From Moritella sp. JT01 (lineage in GTDB: Bacteria > Pseudomonadota > Gammaproteobacteria > Enterobacterales > Moritellaceae): a DNA stretch of 64,000 nt. Positions 10,229-20,162 of this stretch are shown in pieces; positions within the stretch are counted from its first letter, which is position 1, and each line of letters starts with the position of its first letter. Location: positions 181 through 64,180 of the forward strand of contig NZ_LOCN01000003.1 of NCBI RefSeq assembly GCF_001574435.1, read 5' to 3'. Below the pieces are notes generated by a model, which was not told the origin of the DNA, did not search any database, and saw only the letters and a program-made list of their open reading frames with translations. Made by a program: the position numbers and the translations under genes.

Positions 10229-10264
10229 TACTTAGGCACCAATACTTAGGCACCAATACTTAGG
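10229..10264. repeat. 14-bp tandem repeat (2.6 copies)
   Basis: The unit TACTTAGGCACCAA occurs twice exactly, followed by a partial third unit TACTTAGG. It lies in the intergenic region about 50 nt before the oligopeptidase B start codon. It could change promoter spacing if copy number varies; no function is evident. Confidence 0.8.
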
Positions 10265-10314
10265 TATAAGTAAATAAGTCACATCTCTTCAATTAATTTA
10301 TAGGATTTCTTCTT

Positions 10315-12387
10315 GTGAAAATGGATCTCTCTACCACTGCGCCAGTTGCGATGAAGCAAGCGCACTCAATGACCATTCATCAGCATACTCGTCAAGACGA
10401 CTATTTTTGGCTGCGTGACGATGAACGTAAAAACAAACAAGTTTTAAACTATTTAGAACAAGAAAATAACTATACGAAAGCGGTTTTATCGCCATTAGCC
10501 TCATTACAAACCGAACTTTATGATGAAATGGTCGCGCGGGTAAAACAAGAAGATGCATCAGTGCCTTATTTGAAGAAAGGCTATTGGTATCAAACCCGTT
10601 TTTCGGAAGGTAAGGAATATCCAGTGTATAGCTGGCGCAAGGATAATACCGATGCCGAGTGGCTGGTATTACTCGATGCGAATGAACGTGCTAAAGATCA
10701 TCAGTACTATCAGCTCGGTGAATTAGCGATAAGTCCAAATCATCAGGTATTGGCTTTTTCTGAAGATACGGTTAGTCGACGTCAATATCGTTTGCGTTTT
10801 CTCAACCTAGATACTGGCGAAACGTATCCTGAAGAAATTGAAGATACCGAATCTGTGGTGTGGGCAAATGACAGTAAAACGCTGTTCTATGTAAAAAAAC
10901 ACCCAACCACATTATTGCCTTATCAAGTTTATCGCCATGAACTTGGTACCGACATCAGCACTGATGTACTGGTTTATGAAGAGTTGGACGATACTTTTTA
11001 CACTGACATTTATAAATCGACCTCTGATGATTACATCATGTTGTCATTAAGCAGCACCATGACGTCTGAAGTACATGCATTACCTGCGGATAAGCCGACA
11101 GAAGCGTTTACGCTATTGCTTGGTCGCGAACGTGGTCATGAATATAGCGTTGATCATTATCGTCAGCAGTTTTATATTCGCAGTAACAAAACCGGTAAAA
11201 ACTTTGCATTGATGTCAGCTACATTAGCGACAATCGCCGATACGCAACAATGGAAAACAATTATTCCAGCGCGTGAGCAGGTGTTATTAGAAAGTTATGA
11301 GCTGTTCCGTGATTGGCTCGTTGTTGAAGAGCGTGAGCAAGGTTTAACGTTTTTAAGACAAATTAATTGGCAGACAAAGGCCGATATCATCATTAAATTT
11401 GACGATCCAACCTATACGGCATGGCTTGGCACAAATCCGGATCCTGATACCGATAAATTACGTTATGGCTACTCGAGTTTAACAACACCAACCTCAACGT
11501 ATCAATTAAATCTAGATAGTGGTGAACGTGAAATATTAAAACAGCAAACCGTTGTTGGTGATTTCTGTGCACAAGATTACCAGAGTGAACGCGTTTGGAT
11601 TGTTGCTGAAGATGGCGTTAAGATCCCGGTGTCCTTAGTATATAAAACGGCGCTGTTTTCGAAGCGCAATGTTAATCCAATATTGCAATATGCTTATGGT
11701 TCTTATGGTTCGAGTATCGACCCTTACTTTAGCGCATCGCTATTAACTTTACTTGATCGTGGTTTTGTTTATGCCATTGCGCATATTCGTGGTGGTGAAG
11801 AATTAGGTCGTCATTGGTATGAAGATGGTAAGCTACTCAATAAAATGAATACCTTTACGGATTTCACAGCAGTAACCAGAGGTTTAGTCGAACAAGGTTA
11901 TGCTGATCCTAAACGTGTTTATGCTATGGGTGGTTCTGCAGGCGGTTTATTGATGGGCACTGTGATTAATATTGCGCCTGAGTTATACCATGGTGTAGTT
12001 GCTGCTGTTCCATTTGTTGATGTCGTTAGTACCATGCTTGATGAATCTATTCCCCTGACAACCGGTGAGTATGACGAGTGGGGTAATCCGAACGACGCCG
12101 AGTTTTATCATTATATGCTGTCGTATAGCCCTTATGATCAAGTGACAGCACAAGCTTATCCGAATTTATTGGTGACGACTGGGTTACATGATTCACAAGT
12201 GCAATATTGGGAACCTGCAAAGTGGGTTGCTAAATTGCGTGAATTAAAAACAGATGCGAACGTATTGTTACTACATACGGATATGGAAACCGGGCACGGC
12301 GGTAAATCTGGACGTTTTCAGCATTACCATGATACCGCTAAAGAATATGCTTTCATGCTTGATTTGGCAAAGTGTACAGCGCTGTAA
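10315..12387 (+). CDS. ptrB: Oligopeptidase B (S9 family serine peptidase)
   Basis: This cytoplasmic prolyl-oligopeptidase-family enzyme cleaves short peptides after Arg/Lys. The 690-residue length matches E. coli PtrB (686). The N-terminal segment RQDDYFWLRDDERK and the beta-propeller domain are typical. The C-terminal alpha/beta-hydrolase domain holds the catalytic Ser in MGGSAGG (about Ser541), Asp in TTGLHDSQV and His in ETGHGGKSGR. The QYAYGSYG and IRGGEELGRHWYE motifs are also present. I accept GTG 10315 as the start because AGGA lies 9 nt before it; an ATG follows two codons later. Confidence 0.9.
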   Translation: MKMDLSTTAPVAMKQAHSMTIHQHTRQDDYFWLRDDERKNKQVLNYLEQENNYTKAVLSPLASLQTELYDEMVARVKQEDASVPYLKKGYWYQTRFSEGKEYPVYSWRKDNTDAEWLVLLDANERAKDHQYYQLGELAISPNHQVLAFSEDTVSRRQYRLRFLNLDTGETYPEEIEDTESVVWANDSKTLFYVKKHPTTLLPYQVYRHELGTDISTDVLVYEELDDTFYTDIYKSTSDDYIMLSLSSTMTSEVHALPADKPTEAFTLLLGRERGHEYSVDHYRQQFYIRSNKTGKNFALMSATLATIADTQQWKTIIPAREQVLLESYELFRDWLVVEEREQGLTFLRQINWQTKADIIIKFDDPTYTAWLGTNPDPDTDKLRYGYSSLTTPTSTYQLNLDSGEREILKQQTVVGDFCAQDYQSERVWIVAEDGVKIPVSLVYKTALFSKRNVNPILQYAYGSYGSSIDPYFSASLLTLLDRGFVYAIAHIRGGEELGRHWYEDGKLLNKMNTFTDFTAVTRGLVEQGYADPKRVYAMGGSAGGLLMGTVINIAPELYHGVVAAVPFVDVVSTMLDESIPLTTGEYDEWGNPNDAEFYHYMLSYSPYDQVTAQAYPNLLVTTGLHDSQVQYWEPAKWVAKLRELKTDANVLLLHTDMETGHGGKSGRFQHYHDTAKEYAFMLDLAKCTAL

Positions 12388-12391
12388 AATA

Positions 12392-12448
12392 AATAAAGAG
12401 CAAGTGATCTAAGCTATATATTGTAGGCTAGGATACTTGCTCTTTATT
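12392..12448. terminator. Bidirectional terminator between ptrB and the diguanylate cyclase gene
   Basis: A perfect 14-bp stem (AATAAAGAGCAAGT / ACTTGCTCTTTATT) encloses a 29-nt loop between two convergent genes. The stem ends in A/T tracts on both sides, so it can act on either strand. Confidence 0.7.
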
Positions 12449-12467
12449 ATCAAATCAGGATATGTCA

Positions 12468-13499
12468 CTAGCGTGGCATAGGCATTACTCGATTGCGGCC
12501 AAGACGTTTTGCTTCATACAATTGTAGATCAGCGCGGGTCAAAATATCATGGCTGGTATCTCGGGGTTTATTTTCACTCACGCCAATCGATATGGTAATG
12601 TTATCAATCACTTTACCAGAACGCTTATCACGAATACTCAGGCGCTCAATGGCGCGGCGAATTGATTCCGCATTCTGACGCGCAATAGTGAAGTTTTTGT
12701 TTGGTAAGATCAGTACAAATTCTTCGCCACCATAACGGAATACTTGTTCACCTTCTTGACAGCTATCTGAGATACGTTTCGCAATGGCTTTTAATACTTG
12801 ATCACCGAGTTGGTGGCCAAAATCATCATTAAAGGTTTTGAAGTTATCAATATCGACCATTAAGATTGAAAAAGTACGGTTTAAACTTGGGTTACTGCAA
12901 AAGGTTTCAATTTCTTTACTAAATACCCGGCGGTTGAGTAGGCCTGTTAAGCTGTCATGCATAGCATCATGCTGTGTTTCTAATAATGTTTCACGTAACT
13001 GTGCAATTTCGGCTTGTGCTTCTTGCAATTGGCTTTTGAAATGACGCGTTGACGAACGCACATCGTGAGACTCTTTGACCAGTTCCCGCACCGCGGATAA
13101 TGTTTTTTCAATCGAAAAGCCATCTTCTTCAACACTTGATAATTCGTTCAAACATTTATTCAACATCCGATCAAATTCGTTGGTATCATTGAGTGTATCG
13201 TGTAGTGAGCTGCTCAATTCATTGGTCATCGAATCAAGTTCGATACGTAATTGAGTAATTTCTTGCTCACGCTTATCAACAATAAAGCGCTGATACAGTT
13301 CTTCACTCGCCGCTGGGGTACAAGTACCGTGTTGGGCAATTTTATCATCGAGATGTTTTTGTAATGCACTATTATTATCTGAAACATAGTGATACCACAG
13401 CGCGTAGTTTGTTGGCGTTGTTGGGATTTGATACTGGATCATCAGCGGCATGGCTTTTTTTAAATATTGAGCAGATAGAGCAAAGAGTTTTTTAGACAT
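12468..13499 (-). CDS. Diguanylate cyclase (GGDEF domain) with N-terminal helical region
   Basis: This protein makes c-di-GMP from two GTP. The 343-residue protein has no membrane segment. A helical N-terminal half (about 1-170) carries the segment YQIPTTPTNYALWYHYVS, found in a family of Vibrio/Shewanella cyclases. The GGDEF domain (about 175-340) has DSLTGLLNRR, DIDNFKTFND and the active-site variant GGEEF. The RxxD inhibitory site five residues before GGEEF is absent (EGEQ there), so product inhibition is unlikely. I chose ATG 13499 over 13511 because GGA lies a suitable distance upstream. What the N-terminal part senses is unknown. Confidence 0.88.
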   Translation of the reverse strand: MSKKLFALSAQYLKKAMPLMIQYQIPTTPTNYALWYHYVSDNNSALQKHLDDKIAQHGTCTPAASEELYQRFIVDKREQEITQLRIELDSMTNELSSSLHDTLNDTNEFDRMLNKCLNELSSVEEDGFSIEKTLSAVRELVKESHDVRSSTRHFKSQLQEAQAEIAQLRETLLETQHDAMHDSLTGLLNRRVFSKEIETFCSNPSLNRTFSILMVDIDNFKTFNDDFGHQLGDQVLKAIAKRISDSCQEGEQVFRYGGEEFVLILPNKNFTIARQNAESIRRAIERLSIRDKRSGKVIDNITISIGVSENKPRDTSHDILTRADLQLYEAKRLGRNRVMPMPR

Positions 13500-13620
13500 G
13501 CACGGTTCCATAAAGGTTCTTAATTGATGATAACCCCGCTATTAAATCAAATTATGCAGCAAGTTACACTATCTCTTTATTTCACTGTTTGGGTGAACAA
13601 TCAAAAAGGCGACGTATTTA

Positions 13621-14388
13621 GTGATAGAACTCATCGATAGCCATTGCCATTTAGACTTTGTTGATTTTAATACTGATTTGATGGCGGTATTAAATCGAGC
13701 GAGAGATAAGGGCGTTAAACGTTTCTTAGTGCCAGGTATTGGCGCTCAAAATTGGCAGGCAGTATTGGCGCTGGCCAATCAGCATGAGGGGGTTTATCCA
13801 GCGTTAGGTATTCATCCGTATTTTCTGGCCGATTTTGATGATAGCCATTTGCAATTACTTGATGAACATTTAGCGGCAGGAAAAGGCATTGTTGCTGTCG
13901 GCGAGTTTGGGCTTGATAAAGCGGTCGATTTTCCGTTCGAACAACAATTGCAGATTTGTAAGCAACAATTATTGCTCGCTAAACACTATGATTTACCGGT
14001 TATTTTACATTGCCGTAAAGCCCACAACGAATTGATTCAGTTATTACAACTGGTGAAATTACCCCGTGGTGGCGTACTCCACGGCTTTAGTGGCAGCAGT
14101 CAATTGGGAATACAATATATAAAACTTGGGTTTAAATTAGGTATTGGAGGGGTGATTACATATCCAAGAGCAGTAAAAACCAGACAAGCGGTGAGCGAGT
14201 TGCCCTTAGCCTCGTTATTGTTAGAAACGGACTCGCCGGATATGCCTATATGTGGTTATCAAGGGCAGCGTAATGAGCCGGTTAACATTACAGAAGTGTT
14301 ACAGACGCTTACACAACTACGGCAAGAGCCGGACGAATTAATTGCCAAAACCAACATTCGTTCGTTTACCGAACTGTTTTTGTCTTAA
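13621..14388 (+). CDS. yjjV: TatD-family metal-dependent hydrolase (YjjV-like)
   Basis: This is a TIM-barrel metallo-hydrolase; TatD relatives act as DNA exonucleases or editing deoxyribonucleases, but YjjV's substrate is not established. The 255 residues (E. coli YjjV 259) carry IDSHCHLDF (first metal HxH), VGEFGLD (metal Glu), VILHCRKAH, VLHGFSGS and LLLETDSPDMP (last metal Asp). Similarity to YjjV is stronger than to TatD or YcfH. The GTG start at 13621 is the first in-frame start that yields the usual N-terminus. In E. coli yjjV also lies beside the deo genes, which supports this assignment. Confidence 0.85.
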   Translation: MIELIDSHCHLDFVDFNTDLMAVLNRARDKGVKRFLVPGIGAQNWQAVLALANQHEGVYPALGIHPYFLADFDDSHLQLLDEHLAAGKGIVAVGEFGLDKAVDFPFEQQLQICKQQLLLAKHYDLPVILHCRKAHNELIQLLQLVKLPRGGVLHGFSGSSQLGIQYIKLGFKLGIGGVITYPRAVKTRQAVSELPLASLLLETDSPDMPICGYQGQRNEPVNITEVLQTLTQLRQEPDELIAKTNIRSFTELFLS

Positions 14389-14607
14389 ATTTAATCTTTC
14401 TGGAAATAAATCAACTTTTTTGAAACTATTTTGAGAGGTCTGATCTCAAGCACTTAACAAGTGGCTAATAACAGTTATAATCTCGCCGATTGTTATAATC
14501 AATGATTAAATTGTAAATTTACTATTCATTACACTTTAATTGACTATTTTGGTTATGACGTAAATAAACAAAAACACTTCTGAAGCGAAACTTGGAGATT
14601 ATTCCTG
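14389..14607 (+). promoter_or_regulatory. nupC upstream region with a perfect inverted repeat
   Basis: This non-coding stretch holds the inverted repeat TTGAGA-N7-TCTCAA at 14431-14449, about 160 nt before nupC. It is a possible operator. It does not match CRP, CytR or DeoR consensus sites as I know them. No clear terminator for the upstream yjjV is seen. Confidence 0.35.
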
Positions 14608-15831
14608 ATGAATTTTGTAATGGGTATTGTAGGCATATTTGTCCTACTCGGTCTAGCGGTTCTGTTATCTGATAACAGAAAAGCAATTAACCTTCGTACT
14701 GTCGGTGGCGCATTTGCTATCCAGGTTGCCGTTGGTGCCTTCATTTTATATTTTCCTCCAGGTAAAGAGTTACTGCAAGGTCTCTCTACTGGTGTCGCAA
14801 ACGTAATTGCTTATGGTAATGAAGGTATTCAATTCTTATTTGGTGACTTAGCGAAATTCAAACTTGGTTTCATCTTTGCGTTTAACGTATTACCAGTAAT
14901 CGTTTTCTTCTCATCATTAATCGCTGTTTTATACTATATAGGTGTAATGAGCGTGGTAATTAACTTTATCGGTGGTGGCTTACAGAAGTTATTAGGTACC
15001 AGTCGTTCTGAATCACTTTCTGCAACTGCAAATATCTTTGTTGGTCAAACTGAAGCGCCACTTGTTGTGCGTCCGTTCATTAAATCAATGACTAAATCAG
15101 AGCTATTTGCGGTAATGGTTGGTGGTCTTGCTTCTATCGCGGGTTCAGTACTGGCGGGTTATGCGGGTCTTGGTATTAAGATTGAGTACTTGGTTGCTGC
15201 GTCATTTATGGCGGCTCCGGGTGGTCTATTAATGGCTAAAATCATTAAACCAGAAACAGAAACACCAAAAATCACACTTGATGATCTTGATGATAGCGAA
15301 GAGGAAAAACCAGCGAACGTACTAGACGCAGCCGCTGCGGGTGCATCGTCAGGTATGATGCTTGCGCTTAACGTTGGTGCAATGTTAATTGCATTCGTGG
15401 GTCTAATTGCATTAGCAAACGGTATCACAGGTGGTATCGGTGCTTGGTTCGATATGCCTGAACTAACAATCCAAATGATCTTGGGTTGGATTTTCTCTCC
15501 ACTTGCATTCGTTATTGGTGTGCCATGGCACGAAGCGATTACTGCCGGTAGCTTCATTGGTCAAAAGCTGGTTGTAAATGAATTTGTTGCTTTCTTAGAT
15601 TTCGTTAACTACATTAAAAACAACGAGCTATCTGATCATACACAAATCATCATCTCATTTGCATTATGTGGTTTTGCTAACTTCTCATCTATCGCCATCT
15701 TACTTGGTGGTTTAGGTAGCTTAGCACCAACACGCCGTGCAGACATTGCAAGCATGGGTCTAAAAGCGGTACTTGCTGCTTCTCTTGCTAACTTAATGAG
15801 TGCTGCATTAGCGGGTCTATTCCTCGCTTAA
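14608..15831 (+). CDS. nupC: Concentrative nucleoside transporter NupC (CNT family)
   Basis: This inner-membrane symporter imports nucleosides. The 407-residue protein closely follows V. cholerae vc[20 protein letters not shown] at the N-terminus, [17 protein letters not shown] in the ligand-binding re-entrant/TM4 region, [15 protein letters not shown], and [21 protein letters not shown] near the C-terminus. It has many hydrophobic segments throughout. Compared with vcCNT it lacks the short glycine-rich loop (GGGGF) after the third helix. GGAG lies 10 nt before ATG 14608. Placement just before deoCABD makes a full uptake-and-salvage module. Confidence 0.93.
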   Translation: MNFVMGIVGIFVLLGLAVLLSDNRKAINLRTVGGAFAIQVAVGAFILYFPPGKELLQGLSTGVANVIAYGNEGIQFLFGDLAKFKLGFIFAFNVLPVIVFFSSLIAVLYYIGVMSVVINFIGGGLQKLLGTSRSESLSATANIFVGQTEAPLVVRPFIKSMTKSELFAVMVGGLASIAGSVLAGYAGLGIKIEYLVAASFMAAPGGLLMAKIIKPETETPKITLDDLDDSEEEKPANVLDAAAAGASSGMMLALNVGAMLIAFVGLIALANGITGGIGAWFDMPELTIQMILGWIFSPLAFVIGVPWHEAITAGSFIGQKLVVNEFVAFLDFVNYIKNNELSDHTQIIISFALCGFANFSSIAILLGGLGSLAPTRRADIASMGLKAVLAASLANLMSAALAGLFLA

Positions 15832-15879
15832 TATAACCTCGTTCTTCCTCTGTTTTTATAGCAGTGGGATAACGAATAT

Positions 15880-15923
15880 ATACCCTCAAACTGTATTGAT
15901 TAACGGTTTGGGGGTATTTTTTT
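15880..15923 (+). terminator. Rho-independent terminator of nupC
   Basis: A 15-nt stem ATACCCTCAAACTGT pairs with ACGGTTTGGGGGTAT (G-U pair included) across an 8-nt loop, followed by a run of seven T. Confidence 0.88.
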
Positions 15924-16495
15924 GCCTGAAAAACCAGCAACGCAATAATTCATTATTCGATAAAATAACGAGCTTACATAGTCATACATTTAATATATTG
16001 TTTTATTGTAGTTTATTTGCTCGTAGTGAGAAGTAGGTCGGTTATGATGGCATTTATTTCTTGATTTCTTTGTCACTTAGCGTAAATTTAGTGATGTAAT
16101 TTAACTGATCGTACATGATGTACTTTTGGTGTTTTTCGTTCAATATAGCTTGTCTTTTTAACCTTAACTAAAGGTTGGGGGAAGCTGTATTAGCGCGGTT
16201 ATAGGGATATTAATTGATAGTCATATCAAGTCTTCACGGAACCAAGTCCGCATAGTTATTCTTCATGGATATTTATCTTAAAGATAGTTATGTCGATAGT
16301 TAGATTAATACATATATTAATACTTATATTGATAGAAAATGTTAATCGTTATACGTCATCTATTTACTTTAGGTCCTTAGCTTAAGGTAAACACTTCTTT
16401 ATTAAAGTCATCCTTGAGTAGCTGCAGTCAGCAATTAGTGTAATTGCTCTGGTTTCACTGTTTTTATAAAATTTAAATAAGTTTGGAGACTTAAT
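15924..16495 (+). promoter_or_regulatory. deo operon upstream region (about 570 nt, no gene)
   Basis: I see no credible gene here. Notable sites are a palindrome GTACA-TGA-TGTAC (16111-16123), a LuxR/HapR-like pair TTGATA-N4-TATCAA (16214-16229), and direct repeats GATAGTTA at 16283-16290 and 16295-16302. The region presumably carries the deoC promoter(s). GGAG stands 9 nt before the deoC ATG. No firm CRP or CytR site could be recognised. Confidence 0.35.
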
Positions 16496-17284
16496 ATGAG
16501 TAACTTTAAAGTAGCGGCGCAACGTGCATTAAACATGATGGACTTAACGACGCTTAATGATGATGATACAGATGCGAAAGTAATTGAACTGTGTCACAAA
16601 GCAAAAAGCGCGGCAGGTAATACGGCTGCTGTTTGCATCTATCCTCGTTTTATTCCTATCGCACGTAAAACGTTGAATGCAATTGGTGCTGAAACGGTAA
16701 AAATTGCAACAGTAACAAACTTCCCACACGGTAACGATGATGTTGCTATCGCGGTTGCTGAAACGAAAGCGGCTGTAGCATACGGCGCAGATGAAGTGGA
16801 CGTAGTATTCCCATACCGCGCACTAATGGCCGGAAATGCGGAAGTTGGTTTTGAGCTTGTGAAAGCATGTAAAGCAGCTTGTCCTGCCAACGTACAACTT
16901 AAAGTTATCGTTGAGACTGGCGAACTTAAGACTGAAGCACTGATTCGTCAAGCGAGTGAGATCTCGATTGATGCAGGTGCAGACTTCATTAAAACATCAA
17001 CAGGTAAAGTGCCTGTGAATGCAACACTCGAATCCGCGAAGATCATGCTTACTGTGATCAGTGAGAAAAACACCGATGTTGGTTTCAAACCCGCGGGTGG
17101 TGTTAAAAATGCTGAGCAAGCAGGTGAATACCTTGCATTAGCAGAATCAATTCTAGGTCAAGACTGGGTCTCTCCAGCCAAATTCCGTTTCGGTGCTTCA
17201 AGCCTGCTTGCTAACTTATTAGCTGAGCTTGAGTTAGTTGAGATCTCATCAGTAGAGAAAGCAGCTGATAGCAGCGGTTACTAA
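16496..17284 (+). CDS. deoC: Deoxyribose-phosphate aldolase
   Basis: DeoC splits 2-deoxyribose 5-phosphate into glyceraldehyde 3-phosphate and acetaldehyde, the last step of deoxynucleoside catabolism. The 262-residue protein (E. coli 259) has the [12 protein letters not shown] start region, [23 protein letters not shown], and the Schiff-base lysine in [18 protein letters not shown] holds the proton-relay lysine. It heads the deoC-deoA-deoB-deoD operon. Confidence 0.97.
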   Translation: MSNFKVAAQRALNMMDLTTLNDDDTDAKVIELCHKAKSAAGNTAAVCIYPRFIPIARKTLNAIGAETVKIATVTNFPHGNDDVAIAVAETKAAVAYGADEVDVVFPYRALMAGNAEVGFELVKACKAACPANVQLKVIVETGELKTEALIRQASEISIDAGADFIKTSTGKVPVNATLESAKIMLTVISEKNTDVGFKPAGGVKNAEQAGEYLALAESILGQDWVSPAKFRFGASSLLANLLAELELVEISSVEKAADSSGY

Positions 17285-17328
17285 CTATCTCGTTCCGGGT
17301 TCGATAAAGCAATATCCCCAAACAAAGT

Positions 17329-17378
17329 GTGCTGTATTGATTAAGACCAAATGTGAGATGGCTTAATCAATATACCAC
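17329..17378 (+). other. Long imperfect hairpin between deoC and deoA
   Basis: TATTGATTAAG (17335-17345) pairs perfectly with CTTAATCAATA (17362-17372), and the stem extends outward (GTG-TG against TA-CAC, one mismatch and one G-U) to about 17 bp. The loop is 16 nt. No T-run follows, so it is not a classical terminator. It may be an RNA-processing or mRNA-stability element inside the operon. Confidence 0.6.
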
Positions 17379-17465
17379 GTGCTTATTCGATCCTAACTTT
17401 CTGTATTTAACGAAGCACTTCCCATTTTAAGGAGTAGCTTTTTCTTATTTAAGGAATAGGTAGTT

Positions 17466-18797
17466 ATGTTTATACCGCAAGAGATTATTCGTCGTAAACG
17501 TAATGGCGAAATATTAAGTCGTGCTGAAATTGAACATTTTGTTAATGGTATTGTTGATAACAGCATTTCGGAAGGACAGATCGCTGCATTTGCAATGGCG
17601 ACTTATTTTAATGACATGAACATGGATGAACGTATTGCGATCACATCAGCAATGCGAGATTCAGGTGACGTATTGAGTTGGGATGCAATGCAACTTAATG
17701 GCCCAATCGTCGATAAGCATTCAACGGGTGGTGTCGGTGATGTCATTTCACTGATGCTTGGTCCTATGGTTGCGGCTTGTGGTGGTTTTGTTCCGATGAT
17801 TTCAGGTCGAGGCCTGGGTCATACCGGCGGTACACTCGATAAATTAGATGCGATCCCTGGTTACCAAACAACGGTTGATAATGCGCTATTTCGCCAAGTG
17901 GTAAAAACCAGTGGCGTCGCGATTGTTGGTCAATCAGCAAATCTAGCACCTGCGGATAAACGTTTCTACGGTATTCGTGATATTACCGCGACAGTAGAGT
18001 CTATCTCGTTGATCACGGCTTCTATATTATCGAAGAAACTGGCTGCTGGTCTTGATGCATTAGTGATGGATGTAAAATCGGGTAGTGGTGCGTTCATGCC
18101 GACTCATGAGCAATCAGTAGAACTGGCTAAAAGTATTGTTTCAGTTGCCAATGGTGCAGGTTGTAAAACATCGGCTTTAATCACAGATATGAACCAAGTA
18201 TTGGCAAGCAGTGCTGGTAATGCAGTGGAAGTGCGTGAAGCAGTGCGTTTCTTAACGGGCGAATACCGTCACCCACGTTTATTCGCTGTCACAATGGCAC
18301 TCTGTGTGGAAATGTTATTGTCAGCAAATCTAGCGACAGACGTAGATGATGCACGTAATAAATTACAAGCAGTATTAGATAATGGCAAAGCGGCAGAATT
18401 ATTTGGCACTATGGTTTCAGGTTTAGGTGGTCCAACTGATTTTGTTGACAACTATGACCTACACTTACCAAAAGTCGAGATTATTCGTCCAGTATATGCA
18501 GCACAAAGTGGCTATTTAACTGAGATGGATACCCGTGGTTTTGGCATGGCGGTTGTTGCTATGGGTGGTGGTCGCCGTGTGGCGACAGATCAAATCGATT
18601 ATGCTGTTGGCTTATCTGATATTGCTGCGCTGGGTCAGCAGTTAGATGCACAAACACCAGTTGCTATGGTGCATGCTCGTAGTGACGCACAGTTTGAAGC
18701 TGCACAAGCAGAGATCTTGAAATCGATTCATATCGGTGACATGCAGCCTGCTGCAAGTGCCGATGTTTATCAACAAATTAGACTTTCAGATGTTTAA
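17466..18797 (+). CDS. deoA: Thymidine phosphorylase
   Basis: DeoA phosphorolyses thymidine to thymine and deoxyribose 1-phosphate. At 443 residues it is full length (E. coli 440). The family signature [16 protein letters not shown] is present, as are KHSTGGVGD (phosphate binding) and [11 protein letters not shown]. It has AAGGA before ATG 17466. It is the second gene of the deo operon, separated from deoC by 181 nt that contain a hairpin. Confidence 0.97.
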   Translation: MFIPQEIIRRKRNGEILSRAEIEHFVNGIVDNSISEGQIAAFAMATYFNDMNMDERIAITSAMRDSGDVLSWDAMQLNGPIVDKHSTGGVGDVISLMLGPMVAACGGFVPMISGRGLGHTGGTLDKLDAIPGYQTTVDNALFRQVVKTSGVAIVGQSANLAPADKRFYGIRDITATVESISLITASILSKKLAAGLDALVMDVKSGSGAFMPTHEQSVELAKSIVSVANGAGCKTSALITDMNQVLASSAGNAVEVREAVRFLTGEYRHPRLFAVTMALCVEMLLSANLATDVDDARNKLQAVLDNGKAAELFGTMVSGLGGPTDFVDNYDLHLPKVEIIRPVYAAQSGYLTEMDTRGFGMAVVAMGGGRRVATDQIDYAVGLSDIAALGQQLDAQTPVAMVHARSDAQFEAAQAEILKSIHIGDMQPAASADVYQQIRLSDV

Positions 18798-18856
18798 CAA
18801 TTAGTTAATATTTAATGTAGAGCATAGTTAAAAATAGATAATAAAAATAGGTCAGA

Positions 18857-20074
18857 ATGATGAAACGTACAATTATATTAATGTTGGATTCATTGGGTAT
18901 TGGTGCTTCTGCCGATGCTGATAAATTTGGTGATGTAGGCAGCAACACGTTTGGTCACATAGCTCAATGGTGTGCCGAAGGAAAAGCGGATGAGGGTCGT
19001 GAAGGCCCATTACATATCCCTAATTTAACCAAACTGGGTCTTGCGCATGCTTGCGGGGATAGTGTGGGTTCATTTCCTGCAGGCTTAGATGAAAGCGCAG
19101 AGGTTATTGGTGCATACGGTTACGCACAAGAGATCTCAAGTGGTAAAGACACGCCAAGTGGTCATTGGGAGATCGCAGGTGTACCTGTGTTGTTTGATTG
19201 GGGTTATTTCTCGGATACCGAAAACAGTTTCCCACAAGAATTACTGGATCAGTTAGTAGAACAAGCAAACTTACCGGGTTATTTAGGTAACTGCCATTCT
19301 TCAGGTACTGAGATCTTAGATTTGTTGGGTGCTGAGCACATGGCATCGGGTAAACCAATTTTCTATACCTCGGCAGACAGTGTATTCCAAATTGCTTGTC
19401 ACGAAGAGACCTTTGGTCTTGAACGTTTACTTAAGTTATGTGAATTAGCACGTGAATTATTAGAACCGTACAACATTGGCCGTGTTATTGCGCGTCCATT
19501 TATTGGGGCTGATAAGAGTGATTTTGCGCGTACTGGTAATCGCCGTGATTATTCGGTATTACCGCCAGCGCCAACCTTACTTGACCGTATGGTTGAGGCT
19601 GGTGGTGAAGTGGTAAGTGTGGGTAAAATTGCCGACATTTATGCACACCAAGGCATTACTAAAAAAGTGAAAGCAACGGGCCTTGAAGCATTATTTGATC
19701 TGACGTTAGAGCAAGTAAAACAAGCGGGTGATCAAACGATCGTATTCACTAATTTCGTTGATTTTGACTCATCTTGGGGTCACCGTCGCGACGTAGCTGG
19801 TTATGCCAAAGGGCTAGAGTACTTCGATACGCGTTTACCTGAGTTACTTGAGATCCTCGGCGAAGACGATATTGTGGTATTAACTGCCGATCATGGTTGT
19901 GATCCAACGGCTCCGGGTACAGATCATACCCGTGAACATATTCCAGTCATCTTTTATGGTCAAAATGTACCAAAAGGTCCGCTGGGTTTACGTGACACAT
20001 TTGCTGATATTGGTCAGTCAATTGCGGCGTATCACGGTTTACCTAAGCTTGATTACGGTAAAAGTTTTTTATAA
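18857..20074 (+). CDS. deoB: Phosphopentomutase
   Basis: DeoB interconverts (deoxy)ribose 1- and 5-phosphate, linking the phosphorylases to DeoC. The 405 residues (E. coli 407) belong to the alkaline phosphatase superfamily. Metal ligands appear in MLDSLGIGA (first Asp), TADHGCDPT and DHTREHIPV. The phospho-acceptor Thr lies in [10 protein letters not shown]. Two adjacent ATG codons (18857 and 18860) can start it, and AGG lies close upstream. Confidence 0.97.
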   Translation: MMKRTIILMLDSLGIGASADADKFGDVGSNTFGHIAQWCAEGKADEGREGPLHIPNLTKLGLAHACGDSVGSFPAGLDESAEVIGAYGYAQEISSGKDTPSGHWEIAGVPVLFDWGYFSDTENSFPQELLDQLVEQANLPGYLGNCHSSGTEILDLLGAEHMASGKPIFYTSADSVFQIACHEETFGLERLLKLCELARELLEPYNIGRVIARPFIGADKSDFARTGNRRDYSVLPPAPTLLDRMVEAGGEVVSVGKIADIYAHQGITKKVKATGLEALFDLTLEQVKQAGDQTIVFTNFVDFDSSWGHRRDVAGYAKGLEYFDTRLPELLEILGEDDIVVLTADHGCDPTAPGTDHTREHIPVIFYGQNVPKGPLGLRDTFADIGQSIAAYHGLPKLDYGKSFL

Positions 20075-20162
20075 ATAATAATGTTTATAAATACACTATT
20101 TCATAAATAAAAGTACTCAGCTAAGAATGCTGAGTATAACCAAAACACAAAAGGTAACTATA

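Noticed and set aside
15924-16495. CRP or CytR operators in front of deoC
   Set aside because: These are expected from E. coli biology, but no stretch matched TGTGA-N6-TCACA or paired GTTGCATT motifs well enough to report.
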